Shown here piece by piece: positions 17,914-27,600 of a stretch of 64,000 bases of DNA. The first letter of the stretch is position 1. Every line of letters begins with the position of its first letter. Under the pieces are notes generated by a model. The model saw only the letters and a list, made by a program, of their open reading frames with translations. It was not told where the DNA came from and did not search any database. The position numbers and the translations under genes are program-made. Source of the DNA: Saprospiraceae bacterium (GTDB lineage Bacteria > Bacteroidota > Bacteroidia > Chitinophagales > Saprospiraceae); NCBI GenBank assembly GCA_016787575.1, contig JAEUUO010000020.1, positions 1 through 64,000 on the forward strand. Direction: 5' to 3'.

Positions 17914-17948
17914 TTTGAAATGGAATTAGTAAGTTTTAAATAACTTTG
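17914..17948 (+). promoter_or_regulatory. Putative promoter of the DUF6973-like lipoprotein gene
   Basis: TAACTTTG at 17941-17948 matches TAnnTTTG. TTTG at 17914-17917 is the only upstream -33 candidate, but its 23-nt spacing is longer than the usual 19-21. The ATG follows 18 nt downstream. Confidence 0.4.
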
Positions 17949-17966
17949 TCAATTCGATAAAAATTG

Positions 17967-18974
17967 ATGAAACTAATTCATTTAAATTTTCTGTATTGTC
18001 TTTTACTGGCTGCAGTTTTAATAAGCTGTATTTTCTCATGCCGCCAAGTTAATTTGGAAGATACTTTTGGCTTATCAACGCAATGGGAGACAGCTTCAAA
18101 TTCCAACAATAAATCTGAAACTTGTTGTAATCTCGGAGTCAGAAGCAGGGTACTGTTATCGTCTCGTTTTAAAAATCTGGCTCATTTAAAAACGGTTGTT
18201 TCAATACAGTATGAGAAGGATTACTTTAAATTGGATAGCAATGAATACAGTGAATCAATAGTCAATTTAACGTATTCTAATAATGGTGAAAAAATAGTTA
18301 GATCGATGTCATCGGGAGTAAGCCAAAATGATATCTTGAACCTTCAGAAAGCAAGTTACTTCACAAGGACATGTTTTGTATTGGTCCATCCGATTGCAAT
18401 CAGAAAGCGAGGAGAATTAGACGACGTTTACATGCTTTCCAGGAGAAAACCTGCATTTTTTGGACCAGGGGATATGTCTTTTTATGATTTTGCCGAAGCC
18501 TCATTTAAAAATATCAATACCCTGAATTTGGCATATCAAAATGCGCGTGATAGTTCAGAAAAGGGATACATCAATACGTTTAATCACGTGACCGCTCAAG
18601 CCATTATCACTTCATTTTTTTCGGAAGAACTGGCAGATTTTATTGCTGATTTGCACGAACGAAACAATATGGCTGAAATTACATCCGGAAGATTTACTTC
18701 ACGCCAGCTTCTTGATTCGTTCAATAGTCCTGAGGATAATTATATTGATATTATAAACAATGAGATTGGCCAAAGACTTGGGATTAAACTTAGGGAAAAA
18801 TATCAATTGAATGATGAAACAATTTGCACTCCGGATCTTTTAACCGCCTATTTAAATGATATTCAAAGTTATTACATGTGGGCTTTGGAAATTGGAATGG
18901 ATAAGTTTAGATCTAATGATGAACGAATTGTTAAATTTTCAAATAAAATCAATGCACTACTGAATAGGTCTTAA
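17967..18974 (+). CDS. Lipoprotein with DUF6973-like C-terminal domain
   Basis: 335 residues from the ATG at 17967 (the TTG one codon upstream is not needed). The N-terminal hydrophobic segment ends in FSC (Cys about 25), so this is probably a lipoprotein. The middle is not recognised. The C-terminal part has the pattern FNHVTAQAIITSFF, then FIADLHERNN and DIINNEIGQRLG. This resembles the NAxRHA...AHE...DLxNNxxGR arrangement of DUF6973, a family of unknown function with possible metal-binding His/Glu residues. The likeness is by eye and moderate. It lies between, and probably independent of, the pectinase and the pentapeptide-repeat gene. Confidence 0.7.
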   Translation: MKLIHLNFLYCLLLAAVLISCIFSCRQVNLEDTFGLSTQWETASNSNNKSETCCNLGVRSRVLLSSRFKNLAHLKTVVSIQYEKDYFKLDSNEYSESIVNLTYSNNGEKIVRSMSSGVSQNDILNLQKASYFTRTCFVLVHPIAIRKRGELDDVYMLSRRKPAFFGPGDMSFYDFAEASFKNINTLNLAYQNARDSSEKGYINTFNHVTAQAIITSFFSEELADFIADLHERNNMAEITSGRFTSRQLLDSFNSPEDNYIDIINNEIGQRLGIKLREKYQLNDETICTPDLLTAYLNDIQSYYMWALEIGMDKFRSNDERIVKFSNKINALLNRS

Positions 18975-19019
18975 ATGGAAATTGGTAGAAGTATAAATTG
19001 TGTTGAGTTCAAATATCAA

Positions 19020-20276
19020 TCAGTGTGGTTTTGATTTTAAGCGGTAAATAATTGAGTCCGAATTGAAAGTACTGTCAGCGAACAGAGAATAGTTTTCATG
19101 TATAAGATTTAACCCAACATTATTTTTTCCGTCCAGTTGTTCGATCCAATTTTTTTGAACAATTGCATCATCCAGTATGACATCGCTAAGGTTTGTATGA
19201 TAGATGTCAGCAAAGTTTAGTTTTGTTTGCGATAAATTAGCATTTGAAATATTTGTTCCTTTCAATGTACTCAAACTCAAATCGCTTTGATATAAAATTG
19301 CATTGCATAAGATAGTATTGATCAGAGATGTTTGATTTAATTTGGAATTCTGTATAGTAGCATTTGATAAATCTGAGGAATCTAATTTAGCCAAATGCAA
19401 ATCGGCGTCATTTATTTTTGCCCAATTTAATTTAGTTCCAATTAAATTGGAACCCACGAGAGAAGCCTTGTTCAAATTTGCACCCATGAGATTTGCGCCA
19501 TTTAGTTTTGCCTTGTTAAAATTTGTACCTTGTAAATTAGCATATTGTAATTGGGCATATTGCAAATCTATGTTGCTTAAATTCATTCCTTGCAAATCTG
19601 CGTTTCTTAAATCTGCACCGTAGAAACTTACGTTTTCTTTTATTTTATTTAAATGATTTGAATCTTGTATTGAAGTAAATATAGTGATTAATAAGAGTCC
19701 CCTTTCTGTACTTAAATAAAGATATTCCTTATTTTCAACATCCCATTCTTTGCTTATTTTAAATGAAGAACTCATAGCAGCTATCTGAGCAACTAACTGA
19801 TCTACTTCCAATTTAGTTTGAGTTTTAGAATCTGTAGAATCAAGTTTGTTAATTAAATCCAGTAAAAGAGAGATATTGTTTTTTTTTTGTTCAAAGCTGA
19901 CGGTCTGTTTTAAATCGTTCAGTTCACTGGAAGCTAAATTCAATTGCTTTCTTATTTTAAAAGCAGTTAAATTGATAAACACTATGCTTAAAACCAAAAT
20001 GAGTAAAATGAGCGAAATTAAAATCTTGTGATTTGAAGGAGAATTGTTTTCTATTGAAGGTTTTGGATTTTTTATAAGGTCAAATAAATTTATAGCCTTA
20101 TTTTTATTCCATTCCCAATAAATAGTAATGGCCACAACAAGCATTGCAAAACACGATGCAAAACCAATCCAAAATGAAAAAGATGTTTCTATATAAGGCA
20201 CTTTAATATATCCCAAGGTCCAGCCCATAAGGGCACACATAAGAAGAATACTTATACGAATTAATTTGCGGCTCAT
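19020..20276 (-). CDS. Membrane-anchored pentapeptide-repeat protein
   Basis: 418 residues. Two or three N-terminal membrane helices (about 8-24, 36-54 and 85-106) are followed by a coiled-coil-prone linker. A run of about 25 A(D/N)Lxx pentapeptides (ADLRNADLQGMNLSNIDL onwards, residues about 220-370) should form a square right-handed beta-helix. The first half of the repeat tract is very regular, the second half more degenerate. Membrane-anchored pentapeptide proteins have no single function; a gyrase-protecting Qnr-like role is unlikely given the anchor. Convergent with the preceding lipoprotein gene. Confidence 0.9.
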   Translation of the reverse strand: MSRKLIRISILLMCALMGWTLGYIKVPYIETSFSFWIGFASCFAMLVVAITIYWEWNKNKAINLFDLIKNPKPSIENNSPSNHKILISLILLILVLSIVFINLTAFKIRKQLNLASSELNDLKQTVSFEQKKNNISLLLDLINKLDSTDSKTQTKLEVDQLVAQIAAMSSSFKISKEWDVENKEYLYLSTERGLLLITIFTSIQDSNHLNKIKENVSFYGADLRNADLQGMNLSNIDLQYAQLQYANLQGTNFNKAKLNGANLMGANLNKASLVGSNLIGTKLNWAKINDADLHLAKLDSSDLSNATIQNSKLNQTSLINTILCNAILYQSDLSLSTLKGTNISNANLSQTKLNFADIYHTNLSDVILDDAIVQKNWIEQLDGKNNVGLNLIHENYSLFADSTFNSDSIIYRLKSKPH

Positions 20277-20408
20277 TTTTTGAAATTAGTTCATCTTATT
20301 TTTTAAGCCAGGTCATCATACCAGGCACAAAAGTAATCGATTATAATTATATATCATGGGTTGGCGCATCCGATCTTAAAAAGCAAGTTAAGGCAATTTC
20401 AAATTAAC

Positions 20409-20416
20409 TATTTTTG
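20409..20416 (+). promoter_or_regulatory. -7 element directly before the GH106-like gene
   Basis: TATTTTTG matches TAnnTTTG and ends 4 nt before the ATG at 20421, predicting a leaderless or nearly leaderless mRNA. No clear -33 TTG is present. Confidence 0.5.
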
Positions 20417-20420
20417 CAAC

Positions 20421-22427
20421 ATGGGACTTTTGCAAATACTGTTTATATGGTTTTATTTGTTTGTAAAACTATTTTGCAATCAAAGCGAAACGCATGCATA
20501 TAAAGTTTATAAGCCAAATGAATTTTATAATTCTACCAAACCCTTAGTCAGGTGGTTTTGGTTTGCTAGCAACATCAAGGAAGCAGATGTAAAATATCAA
20601 CTTGATTGGGCAAAAGACCATCAATTTGGTGGTGTTGAAATAGCCTGGCTTTATCCATTGCATCGTTACCAGGATTGGTATGCAAAAGATTTCAACCGGC
20701 ATTATCCAATAGATACCAGTGCACAAAAATGGCTGAGTCAGGATTGGACCAAGATTGTATCATACACTAAAAACTATGCAAATTCAATTGGGCTTGCCTG
20801 TGATTTTACTTTTGGAAGTGCCTGGCCTGTAGCGGGTCTTAATATTGAAAAAAAATATGGTACTCAAATTTATGGTGACAGTGCTTTTAGTCAGTTGTTA
20901 ACATTTTCATGGGCTTGGCCGCAAAACATGCGGGTTATAAATCATCTGGATGCAAAAGCATTTGAATTATTTGCCAAGCCTTATGAAGTCGCAATGAAAA
21001 AAGTATTAACGGGATCAAAAGCTGTACTTTTTACTGATTCCTGGGAAATTAAGTTAAACAAAAAAAATAAAATTTGGACGCCGGGATTTGATTCAACGTT
21101 CAAAATAAAATTTGGCTATGATATCATCCCTTATATGAATTTGGGTATTGATTCCTTTCCGGATATACGTTACGATTACATGATGCATTTGGATGAATAC
21201 GTAACCAATGGATTTTATATTCCTTATGTCAAGAAATGCAAAGCGATGGGAGCCTGGTCTCGTGTACAATGTTTAGGAGCTCCAACAGATGTAATGACAA
21301 CGTATTCATTGGTCGATATTCCAGAGACAGAAGCCATGTTAAACAATCCAAATTATTCTAAAATTGTAAGTTCGGCAGCTGCCCTTGCTTCTAAAAAATT
21401 GGTATCCAGTGAATCATTTACCTGCATGTATGGATTTCCAAAGACCTATCTCCGGCAAGAACAAACAGCAGATCTCAAGATGGTGGCAGATGCATTATTT
21501 GCAAATGGAGTCAACCAACATGTTTACTGTGGAATGCCATACAATCCAAAGGGTTCTGATACCATTGATTTTTTTGCCACTTGTTATATAGGACCCGGTG
21601 GCAGTCTGACAGATGAATTACCAGCTTTTAATTCCTATGTTGAAAAGGTATCAGGTATTTTACAAAAAGGAAGAACATACAGCGATGTCGCGGTTTATAT
21701 CCCCTTTGAAGATGCTGTAATGAAAGGAGCCTATCCACCGGAAAGACAGCGGGTTTGGGTTTGGGGAGAATACGAAATGCGCTACATACATACACCCGAT
21801 GAAGTTGCCGGATATCATCCTTTGTGGATTAACCGGCATTTTTTAGATAAAGCCCGATTTGTAAAAAAGAAATTGGTGCTAGGTGATTTAAGTTTTTCAT
21901 TGCTTTATATAGACGTAAATTATTTAGATATCCGGGCGCTTAAAAGGATTTTAAAACTGGCAAAGGAAGGTTTAGCCATTTGTATTAAGCAAATGCCTAA
22001 TCAACCCGGAAAATCAAAATCAATTGAATTTTCAAACTTATTAAATCAGTTGGTTTCTTTAAAAAATGTATCTGCTAATTTTACAAAGCTCATTGATCAT
22101 CCGGCTTTGATTCAGGGAGACAGTCTGCCGGAATATTGGTGCCGGACTACAAAAGACGGAAGTCATTTTTTATTTTTAGCACAATGGCAAGCTAAGAATT
22201 TACAATATCCAGTTTATAGCGGACAATCCCTTGCTACGGAAACAAAGGAAATGGAATTTTTACTGTACGTTAATGGTAAAATTCAAAAATTAAAAGTAGC
22301 ATTTAAACCCTATCAATCTATAATGCTCAAAATCAATCCAAATGGAGCCATTGAATTTATGGACATTTCATTTATGCCAAAAACTCCCATTGTTCGGCCC
22401 AGGGAAGTTCAGAAAATGTATTTTTAG
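20421..22427 (+). CDS. GH106-like alpha-L-rhamnosidase family protein
   Basis: 668 residues. The N-terminal hydrophobic segment (LLQILFIWFYLFVKLF) is an export signal. The body starts with PLVRWFWFASNI and FGGVEIAWLYPL, resembling the GH106 N-terminal barrel, followed by SSAAALASKKLVSSESFT and FANGVNQHVYCGMPYNP, which parallel the 'save the body, AE-FT' and 'G-N--V-HG--Y' blocks of that family. It is shorter than typical GH106 enzymes (about 1000 residues) and lacks their C-terminal beta domains. Position and promoter argue for ATG 20421 over the TTG at 20361. With the GH28 gene it suggests breakdown of rhamnose-containing pectin; activity is inference. Confidence 0.72.
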   Translation: MGLLQILFIWFYLFVKLFCNQSETHAYKVYKPNEFYNSTKPLVRWFWFASNIKEADVKYQLDWAKDHQFGGVEIAWLYPLHRYQDWYAKDFNRHYPIDTSAQKWLSQDWTKIVSYTKNYANSIGLACDFTFGSAWPVAGLNIEKKYGTQIYGDSAFSQLLTFSWAWPQNMRVINHLDAKAFELFAKPYEVAMKKVLTGSKAVLFTDSWEIKLNKKNKIWTPGFDSTFKIKFGYDIIPYMNLGIDSFPDIRYDYMMHLDEYVTNGFYIPYVKKCKAMGAWSRVQCLGAPTDVMTTYSLVDIPETEAMLNNPNYSKIVSSAAALASKKLVSSESFTCMYGFPKTYLRQEQTADLKMVADALFANGVNQHVYCGMPYNPKGSDTIDFFATCYIGPGGSLTDELPAFNSYVEKVSGILQKGRTYSDVAVYIPFEDAVMKGAYPPERQRVWVWGEYEMRYIHTPDEVAGYHPLWINRHFLDKARFVKKKLVLGDLSFSLLYIDVNYLDIRALKRILKLAKEGLAICIKQMPNQPGKSKSIEFSNLLNQLVSLKNVSANFTKLIDHPALIQGDSLPEYWCRTTKDGSHFLFLAQWQAKNLQYPVYSGQSLATETKEMEFLLYVNGKIQKLKVAFKPYQSIMLKINPNGAIEFMDISFMPKTPIVRPREVQKMYF

Positions 22428-22544
22428 GGAACTTCTAAAATCCTATCCTTTTGGTTTGCAAGCTGATTTTTACTTATTTTAAAATAAAACCTTGTCTGCC
22501 TTTAATTCTTGATCTCTTTCCTTATTTATTAAAGCAGCCAGGCC

Positions 22545-22552
22545 TATTTTTG
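22545..22552 (+). promoter_or_regulatory. -7 promoter element of gcvP
   Basis: TATTTTTG, a TAnnTTTG match, lies 22 nt before the gcvP ATG. No good -33 element is visible. Confidence 0.45.
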
Positions 22553-22574
22553 CAGCCAATTTTAAAATCGCAAT

Positions 22575-25448
22575 ATGACCTTATTTCCTCGTTACGATCG
22601 TTTTGAATCCCGTCACATCGGGACCTTGGGTACGGATTTGGCTCCGATGCTGAAAACGCTAGGGGTGGGCAGCCTGGATGAATTGATTCAACAGACAGTT
22701 CCGGATAAAATTCGACTGAAATCAGAGCTCCAGACCCCCGAAGCCCTTTCGGAATACGATTATTTGCTGATGCTCAAAGAACTGGCAGATCAAAACGAAC
22801 TTACACGAAATTTTATAGGACAGGGTTATTTTGGTTCGGTGACGCCAAGTCCCATCTTGCGAAATGTATTTCAAAACCCAGGATGGTATACACAATACAC
22901 TCCTTATCAGGCTGAAATCGCTCAGGGTCGCCTGGAGGCTTTACTCAATTTTCAAACCATGGTTTCAGATCTTACCGGATTACCCATTGCCAATGCTTCG
23001 TTATTGGATGAGGGCACCGCAGCCGCTGAAGCCATGATGTTGTTTTATCATCAAAAAGCTAAAAAAACCAAAGAGGAATCCCCCAATGTATTTTTTGTGG
23101 ATCAACAAGTTTATGATCAAACACTTGCTGTGCTAAAATCCAGGGCCTGGCCACAAGGAATCGAACTGGTTACCGGAAATTGCCAGACAGATCCTATACC
23201 GGATAACTGTTTTGGTGCCCTCATCCAATATCCAGATAAATCGGGTGCAGTTGTCAATCATGAAGATTTTATCCAAAAAGCAAAAGCTGCAGGAATTTTT
23301 GTTGCTATGGCTAGCGATTTATTGGCTTTATGCTTGCTCAAAAGCCCAGGCGAACTAGGAGCGGATATCGCCTTTGGGAATAGTCAACGATTTGGGGTTC
23401 CAATGGGTTTTGGGGGACCACATGCTGCCTTTTTTGCCACCAAAGAAGATTTTAAAAGGGATATTCCTGGAAGAATCATTGGCGTTTCTATAGATGCTCA
23501 TGGCAATCGAGCATTGCGTATGGCTTTGCAAACCCGTGAACAACACATCCGCCGGGAAAAAGCTACTTCAAATATTTGTACCGCTCAGGCTTTATTGGCC
23601 ATCATGGCTTCCATGTATGCTGTTTATCACGGTCCAATTGGTTTGAAAGCAATAGCTCGTCGCGTACATGATATGTCATGTGCACTGGCACAAGCAATTC
23701 AATCAATGGGATATCAATTATCCAATGAACATTTCTTTGATTTGGTATCAATAAAAGCAGATCAAACCACCATAGAAAAAGTGAAAACGATTGCTTTAAA
23801 ATACCATTGTAATTTTTGGTATTCAAACAATGCAATTCAAATCAATTTGGATGAATCCAGCACTGAAGATGATTTAACAAGCATCGTTAAAATATTTGCA
23901 GAAGCCAATCAAAAAACAGCTGCAAATGTTTCAATAGCAAATCAAATAAAATTACCTCTGGCTTTAGTGCGCCAATCAGAATATTTGACACATCCAATCT
24001 TTAATATTCATCACACAGAATCTTCTTTGATGCGATACATTAAGAGTTTGGAAAACAAGGATCTTTCATTGGTGCATTCTATGATTTCTTTGGGTTCTTG
24101 TACCATGAAACTAAACGCTGCCACCGAGTTGATTCCTGTTAGCTGGCCTCAATTTGCAAATATCCATCCGTTTGCTCCTGCAGCACAAACTTCGGGTTAT
24201 ATCCAAATGGCTAAAGAATTGGAAGCATACCTCTGTAATATTACAGGTTTTACTGCTTGCTCTTTACAACCAAATTCCGGTGCGCAGGGTGAATTTGCAG
24301 GTTTGCTGGCAATTCGGGGTTACCATGACTCCCGTGGAGACCGTCATCGCAACATAGCCATTATTCCTTCATCTGCTCACGGCACAAACCCGGCCAGTGC
24401 GGTTATTGCCGGATACGATGTGGTCGTGACACCTTGCGACGAACATGGAAACATCATCGTTTCTGAATTAAAAGCAAAAGCAGAAGAACACAAATCAAAT
24501 CTTGCTTGTTTGATGGTGACCTACCCATCAACGCATGGTGTGTTTGAAACTTCTATTCAAGATATTTGTCAAATTATCCATGACAATGGTGGCATGGTTT
24601 ATATGGATGGTGCCAATATGAATGCGCAAGTCGGATTAACCAGTCCAGCAAGAATTGGTGCCGATGTATGCCATTTAAATTTGCACAAAACATTTGCGAT
24701 TCCTCACGGTGGAGGCGGTCCGGGTGTTGGCCCAATTTGTGTAAATGATCATTTGAAACCTTTTTTACCTTCTCATCCTTATTTAAATGTAAATCCTGCT
24801 ACTGGAGCTACGCCTCCGGTTTCAGCGGCTCCTTACGGAAGTGCCAGCATTTTGTTAATTTCATATGCATACATCCGGATGTTGGGACCCGATGGAATGA
24901 AATCTGCTACTTCACATGCGATTTTAAATGCAAATTACATGGCCACACGCCTGGGTGAAAAATTTAAAGTCTTATATACAGGTGAAAATGGTCGCGTTGC
25001 ACATGAATTGATTTTGGATCTTCGTCCATTTAAAGACATCGGTGTAAGTGCCGAAGATGTAGCCAAACGTTTAATGGACTATGGTTTTCACGCTCCAACC
25101 TTATCGTTTCCTGTTGCCGGAACAATTATGATAGAACCAACAGAATCTGAAAACAAGGACGAGTTGGATAGATTTTGCGATGCATTGCTACAAATTCACA
25201 ATGAAATTCAGGAAATAGCTTTGGGGAACTATCCTGCAGAAAACAATGTTCTGTCAAATGCACCACATACAGCAGCAATCATTACTGCGGATGCATGGGA
25301 TCGCCCTTATACCCGCGAAAAAGCTGCTTATCCATTAGCTTATTTAAAGCACGGGTCAAAATTCTGGCCAAGTGTAGGTCGTGTAAACAATGCATTCGGA
25401 GACCGCAATTTGGTTTGTACCTGTCCGCCGATGGAAAGTTACATGTAG
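22575..25448 (+). CDS. gcvP: Glycine dehydrogenase (decarboxylating), P-protein
   Basis: 957 residues, the full-length fused form (GcvPA + GcvPB in one chain). It begins with the family motif DRFESRHIG, has GQGYFGSVTPSPILRN and the Gly-rich PLP-lysine site HLNLHKTFAIPHGGGGPG (Lys about 704), and ends with GDRNLVCTCPPMESY. The P-protein decarboxylates glycine and transfers aminomethyl to GcvH. No gcvH or gcvT is adjacent, so the system is split in this genome. Bacteroidota commonly keep gcvP alone. The start at 22575 matches the family N-terminus. Confidence 0.97.
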   Translation: MTLFPRYDRFESRHIGTLGTDLAPMLKTLGVGSLDELIQQTVPDKIRLKSELQTPEALSEYDYLLMLKELADQNELTRNFIGQGYFGSVTPSPILRNVFQNPGWYTQYTPYQAEIAQGRLEALLNFQTMVSDLTGLPIANASLLDEGTAAAEAMMLFYHQKAKKTKEESPNVFFVDQQVYDQTLAVLKSRAWPQGIELVTGNCQTDPIPDNCFGALIQYPDKSGAVVNHEDFIQKAKAAGIFVAMASDLLALCLLKSPGELGADIAFGNSQRFGVPMGFGGPHAAFFATKEDFKRDIPGRIIGVSIDAHGNRALRMALQTREQHIRREKATSNICTAQALLAIMASMYAVYHGPIGLKAIARRVHDMSCALAQAIQSMGYQLSNEHFFDLVSIKADQTTIEKVKTIALKYHCNFWYSNNAIQINLDESSTEDDLTSIVKIFAEANQKTAANVSIANQIKLPLALVRQSEYLTHPIFNIHHTESSLMRYIKSLENKDLSLVHSMISLGSCTMKLNAATELIPVSWPQFANIHPFAPAAQTSGYIQMAKELEAYLCNITGFTACSLQPNSGAQGEFAGLLAIRGYHDSRGDRHRNIAIIPSSAHGTNPASAVIAGYDVVVTPCDEHGNIIVSELKAKAEEHKSNLACLMVTYPSTHGVFETSIQDICQIIHDNGGMVYMDGANMNAQVGLTSPARIGADVCHLNLHKTFAIPHGGGGPGVGPICVNDHLKPFLPSHPYLNVNPATGATPPVSAAPYGSASILLISYAYIRMLGPDGMKSATSHAILNANYMATRLGEKFKVLYTGENGRVAHELILDLRPFKDIGVSAEDVAKRLMDYGFHAPTLSFPVAGTIMIEPTESENKDELDRFCDALLQIHNEIQEIALGNYPAENNVLSNAPHTAAIITADAWDRPYTREKAAYPLAYLKHGSKFWPSVGRVNNAFGDRNLVCTCPPMESYM

Positions 25449-25469
25449 GCAATCGATGTCTAGCTGTTA

Positions 25470-25477
25470 TATCTTTG
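25470..25477 (+). promoter_or_regulatory. -7 element directly before hldD
   Basis: TATCTTTG ends 4 nt before the hldD ATG, so transcription should start at or within a base or two of the start codon. No -33 TTG at the expected distance. Confidence 0.5.
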
Positions 25478-25481
25478 CAGT

Positions 25482-26444
25482 ATGATTGTTGTAACAGGTG
25501 CTGCCGGATTTATTGGTTCGTGTTTGATTTCTTATTTAAATCGAAAAGGATTTGATAATCTGATTGCTGTTGATGCCATTCACAAACAAGAGCATCCCAA
25601 TCTTCTAAATACAAAAATTCACAGCTACCTGGATAGAAATCAATTTATCCCATGGTTGGAAAACAATGCCAATTCTATAGATTTTATTTTTCATATCGGT
25701 GCGCGTACGGACACTACAGAAATGAATGTCCAAATTTTTGAAGAATTAAATGTTTTATATTCAAAAAGTTTGTGGAAAATCGCTGCACAACACGACATCC
25801 CATTTTTATATGCCTCCAGTGCCGCGACTTACGGCAATGGCGCATTGGGATATTCTGATGATCATCAACTCATTTCTAAATTAAAACCACTCAATCCTTA
25901 CGGATTATCCAAGCAATATTTTGACGAGTGGGTCTTGTTTCAAAAACAAATTCCAACTCGATGGGCGGGATTTAAATTTTTCAATGTGTTTGGTCCCAAT
26001 GAATACCATAAGGGCCGGATGGCTTCAGTCATCTTTCATGCTTTTCATCAAATTCAAAATACAGGAAATGTTCGTCTTTTTAAATCAAATGATCCTGCGA
26101 TAAAAGATGGCGAACAAAAACGGGATTTTATTTTTATAAGAGATTTACTCGATGTTTTATTTTTCTTTTTTGAAAATCCAAGGTCCAATGGTATTTACAA
26201 TCTAGGAAGTGGACAAGCAAATACTTTTGTTGATTTGGTAAATTATACATTTGAAGCATTGGAAAAAAATGCATCCATTGAATTTATTCCAATGCCTGTA
26301 GATTTAGTTAAAACGTATCAGAATTATACCTGTGCGGATATGAGTAAGTTGCATTCAATTTCATATAATACACCGATGTTGCCATTTAAGGATGCGATTC
26401 AAGATTATGTTTGTAATTATTTAGTTGAAGGGGACTATTACTAA
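25482..26444 (+). CDS. hldD: ADP-L-glycero-D-manno-heptose 6-epimerase
   Basis: 320 residues, extended SDR fold. It has the NAD(P) motif TGAAGFIG (residues 5-12), the Y139-x3-K143 catalytic pair in YGLSKQYFDEW, and the HldD-specific block FFNVFGPNEYHKGRMASV followed by DGEQKRDFIFIRD. It epimerises ADP-D-glycero-D-manno-heptose to the L,D form for LPS inner core. The adenylyltransferase of the same pathway (rfaE2) lies at 51803. The transcript appears leaderless. Confident over generic NDP-sugar epimerases because of the NEYHKGRMASV block. Confidence 0.93.
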   Translation: MIVVTGAAGFIGSCLISYLNRKGFDNLIAVDAIHKQEHPNLLNTKIHSYLDRNQFIPWLENNANSIDFIFHIGARTDTTEMNVQIFEELNVLYSKSLWKIAAQHDIPFLYASSAATYGNGALGYSDDHQLISKLKPLNPYGLSKQYFDEWVLFQKQIPTRWAGFKFFNVFGPNEYHKGRMASVIFHAFHQIQNTGNVRLFKSNDPAIKDGEQKRDFIFIRDLLDVLFFFFENPRSNGIYNLGSGQANTFVDLVNYTFEALEKNASIEFIPMPVDLVKTYQNYTCADMSKLHSISYNTPMLPFKDAIQDYVCNYLVEGDYY

Positions 26445-26459
26445 TTTCTGAAGATTTTT

Positions 26460-26611
26460 ATTGCCATGAATGCACGAATGGAGGACGAATTGAATACAAA
26501 AGAGTGTAGATTATTCTTAGCGTGAAACATCTTACTATACAAACAGTAGTTCCAATTAATTTAAAAACGTTTGTGCATTTATTCGTTTTTAATTCGTGCA
26601 TTCGTGGCGAT
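26460..26611. repeat. Inverted pair of ATTCGTGCATTCGTGGC-type repeats
   Basis: A CCATGAATGCACGAATGG-type word at about 26464-26481 is matched by its inverted counterpart AATTCGTGCATTCGTGGCG at 26591-26609, enclosing about 110 nt of non-coding DNA. The same words recur in the tandem array on the other side of the GxxExxY gene. Confidence 0.7.
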
Positions 26612-26628
26612 TTTTTCTAATCTGGGAT

Positions 26629-27003
26629 TTATAAAATAATCCTTTTTGAATTTAATCTAATTTCTCCAAAATTTACAATGAGGGCGAGTTTATTGCCACT
26701 GACCATAAGATAGTTTAATGCTTGTGCAACAAACTCATCTGCTATTCCTGAAACAGCTTTTAACTCCAGAATAATTTTATTGTAGATGACAAAATCTGCA
26801 TAATATTTATGAGGAAGTATGACTCCCTTATAATTTACTTCATACCTTTTTTCTCGTTCAAAGGGAATCTCGGCTTTTCGGAGCTCATATTCGAGAGCGT
26901 CTTTATAAACAAGCTCTAGAAAACCTGGTCCTAATATTTTATGGACCTCAAAGCATTTGTTTATAATAAGATAACTCTCTTCTCTATACAATATTTTATC
27001 CAT
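26629..27003 (-). CDS. GxxExxY family protein
   Basis: 124 residues. Carries the defining LGPGFLELVYKDALEYEL block and the PD-(D/E)xK-like core YADFVIYNKIILELKAV, with a C-terminal LIVNFGEIRLNSKRII. The family is a small nuclease-superfamily group of unknown function, abundant in Bacteroidota and often surrounded by repeated DNA. Here it is bracketed by ATTCGTG repeats on both sides. No partner gene is in the same operon. Confidence 0.9.
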   Translation of the reverse strand: MDKILYREESYLIINKCFEVHKILGPGFLELVYKDALEYELRKAEIPFEREKRYEVNYKGVILPHKYYADFVIYNKIILELKAVSGIADEFVAQALNYLMVSGNKLALIVNFGEIRLNSKRIIL

Positions 27004-27118
27004 GATCTCATAGTTTTTAAAATTAGGGTATTACAAAATTAATGAAAATTCTCTATTCGTCTTTAATTCGTGCATGCTCGTTTGCAGGCGGGCATTCATG
27101 GCTATAAAATAAATTAAT

Positions 27119-27600
27119 CGACGAATGGAGGACGAAAAGAAGAGGAAGAAGAAATGCCACGAATGCACGAATGGAGGACGAAAAGAAGAGAAAGAAGAAA
27201 TGCCACGAATGCACGAATGGAGGACGAAAAGAAGAGGAAGAAGAAATGCCACAAATGAAGACACGAATTATAATTTATTCATTTGTCTTTAATTCGTGTA
27301 TTCGTGGCGATCAAATAAAGAAATGCTACAAATGCACGAAAGGGTGGACGAAAAGAAGAGGAAGAAGAAATGCCACAAATGAAGACACGAATTATAATTT
27401 ATTCATTTGTCTTTAATTCGTGTATTCGTGGCGATCAAATAAAGAAATGCCACAAAGGCACTAATGGAGGACGAAAAGAAGAGGAAGAAGAAATGCCACA
27501 AATGAAGACACGAATTATAATTTATTCATTTGTCTTTAATTCGTGTATTCGTGGCGATCAAATAAAGAAATGCCACAAATGCACGAATGATGGACAAATT
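27119..27600. repeat. Two-tier tandem repeat array (46-bp and ~123-bp units)
   Basis: Copies of a 46-bp unit begin at ATGCCACGAATGC positions 27154 and 27200, with a partial copy from about 27119. From 27246 a longer unit takes over, with ATGCCACAAATGAAG anchors at 27246, 27370 and 27493 (periods 124 and 123), the last copy truncated near 27600. Each long unit contains an inverted pair (CACGAATTATAA... / ...TTAATTCGTGTATTCGTGGC) able to form a hairpin. Repetitive frames read through it but are not genes. Confidence 0.9.

Noticed and set aside
20361..20420. TTG start 20 codons upstream of the GH106-like protein
   Set aside because: The ATG at 20421 lies right after a -7 element and gives a normal signal peptide.
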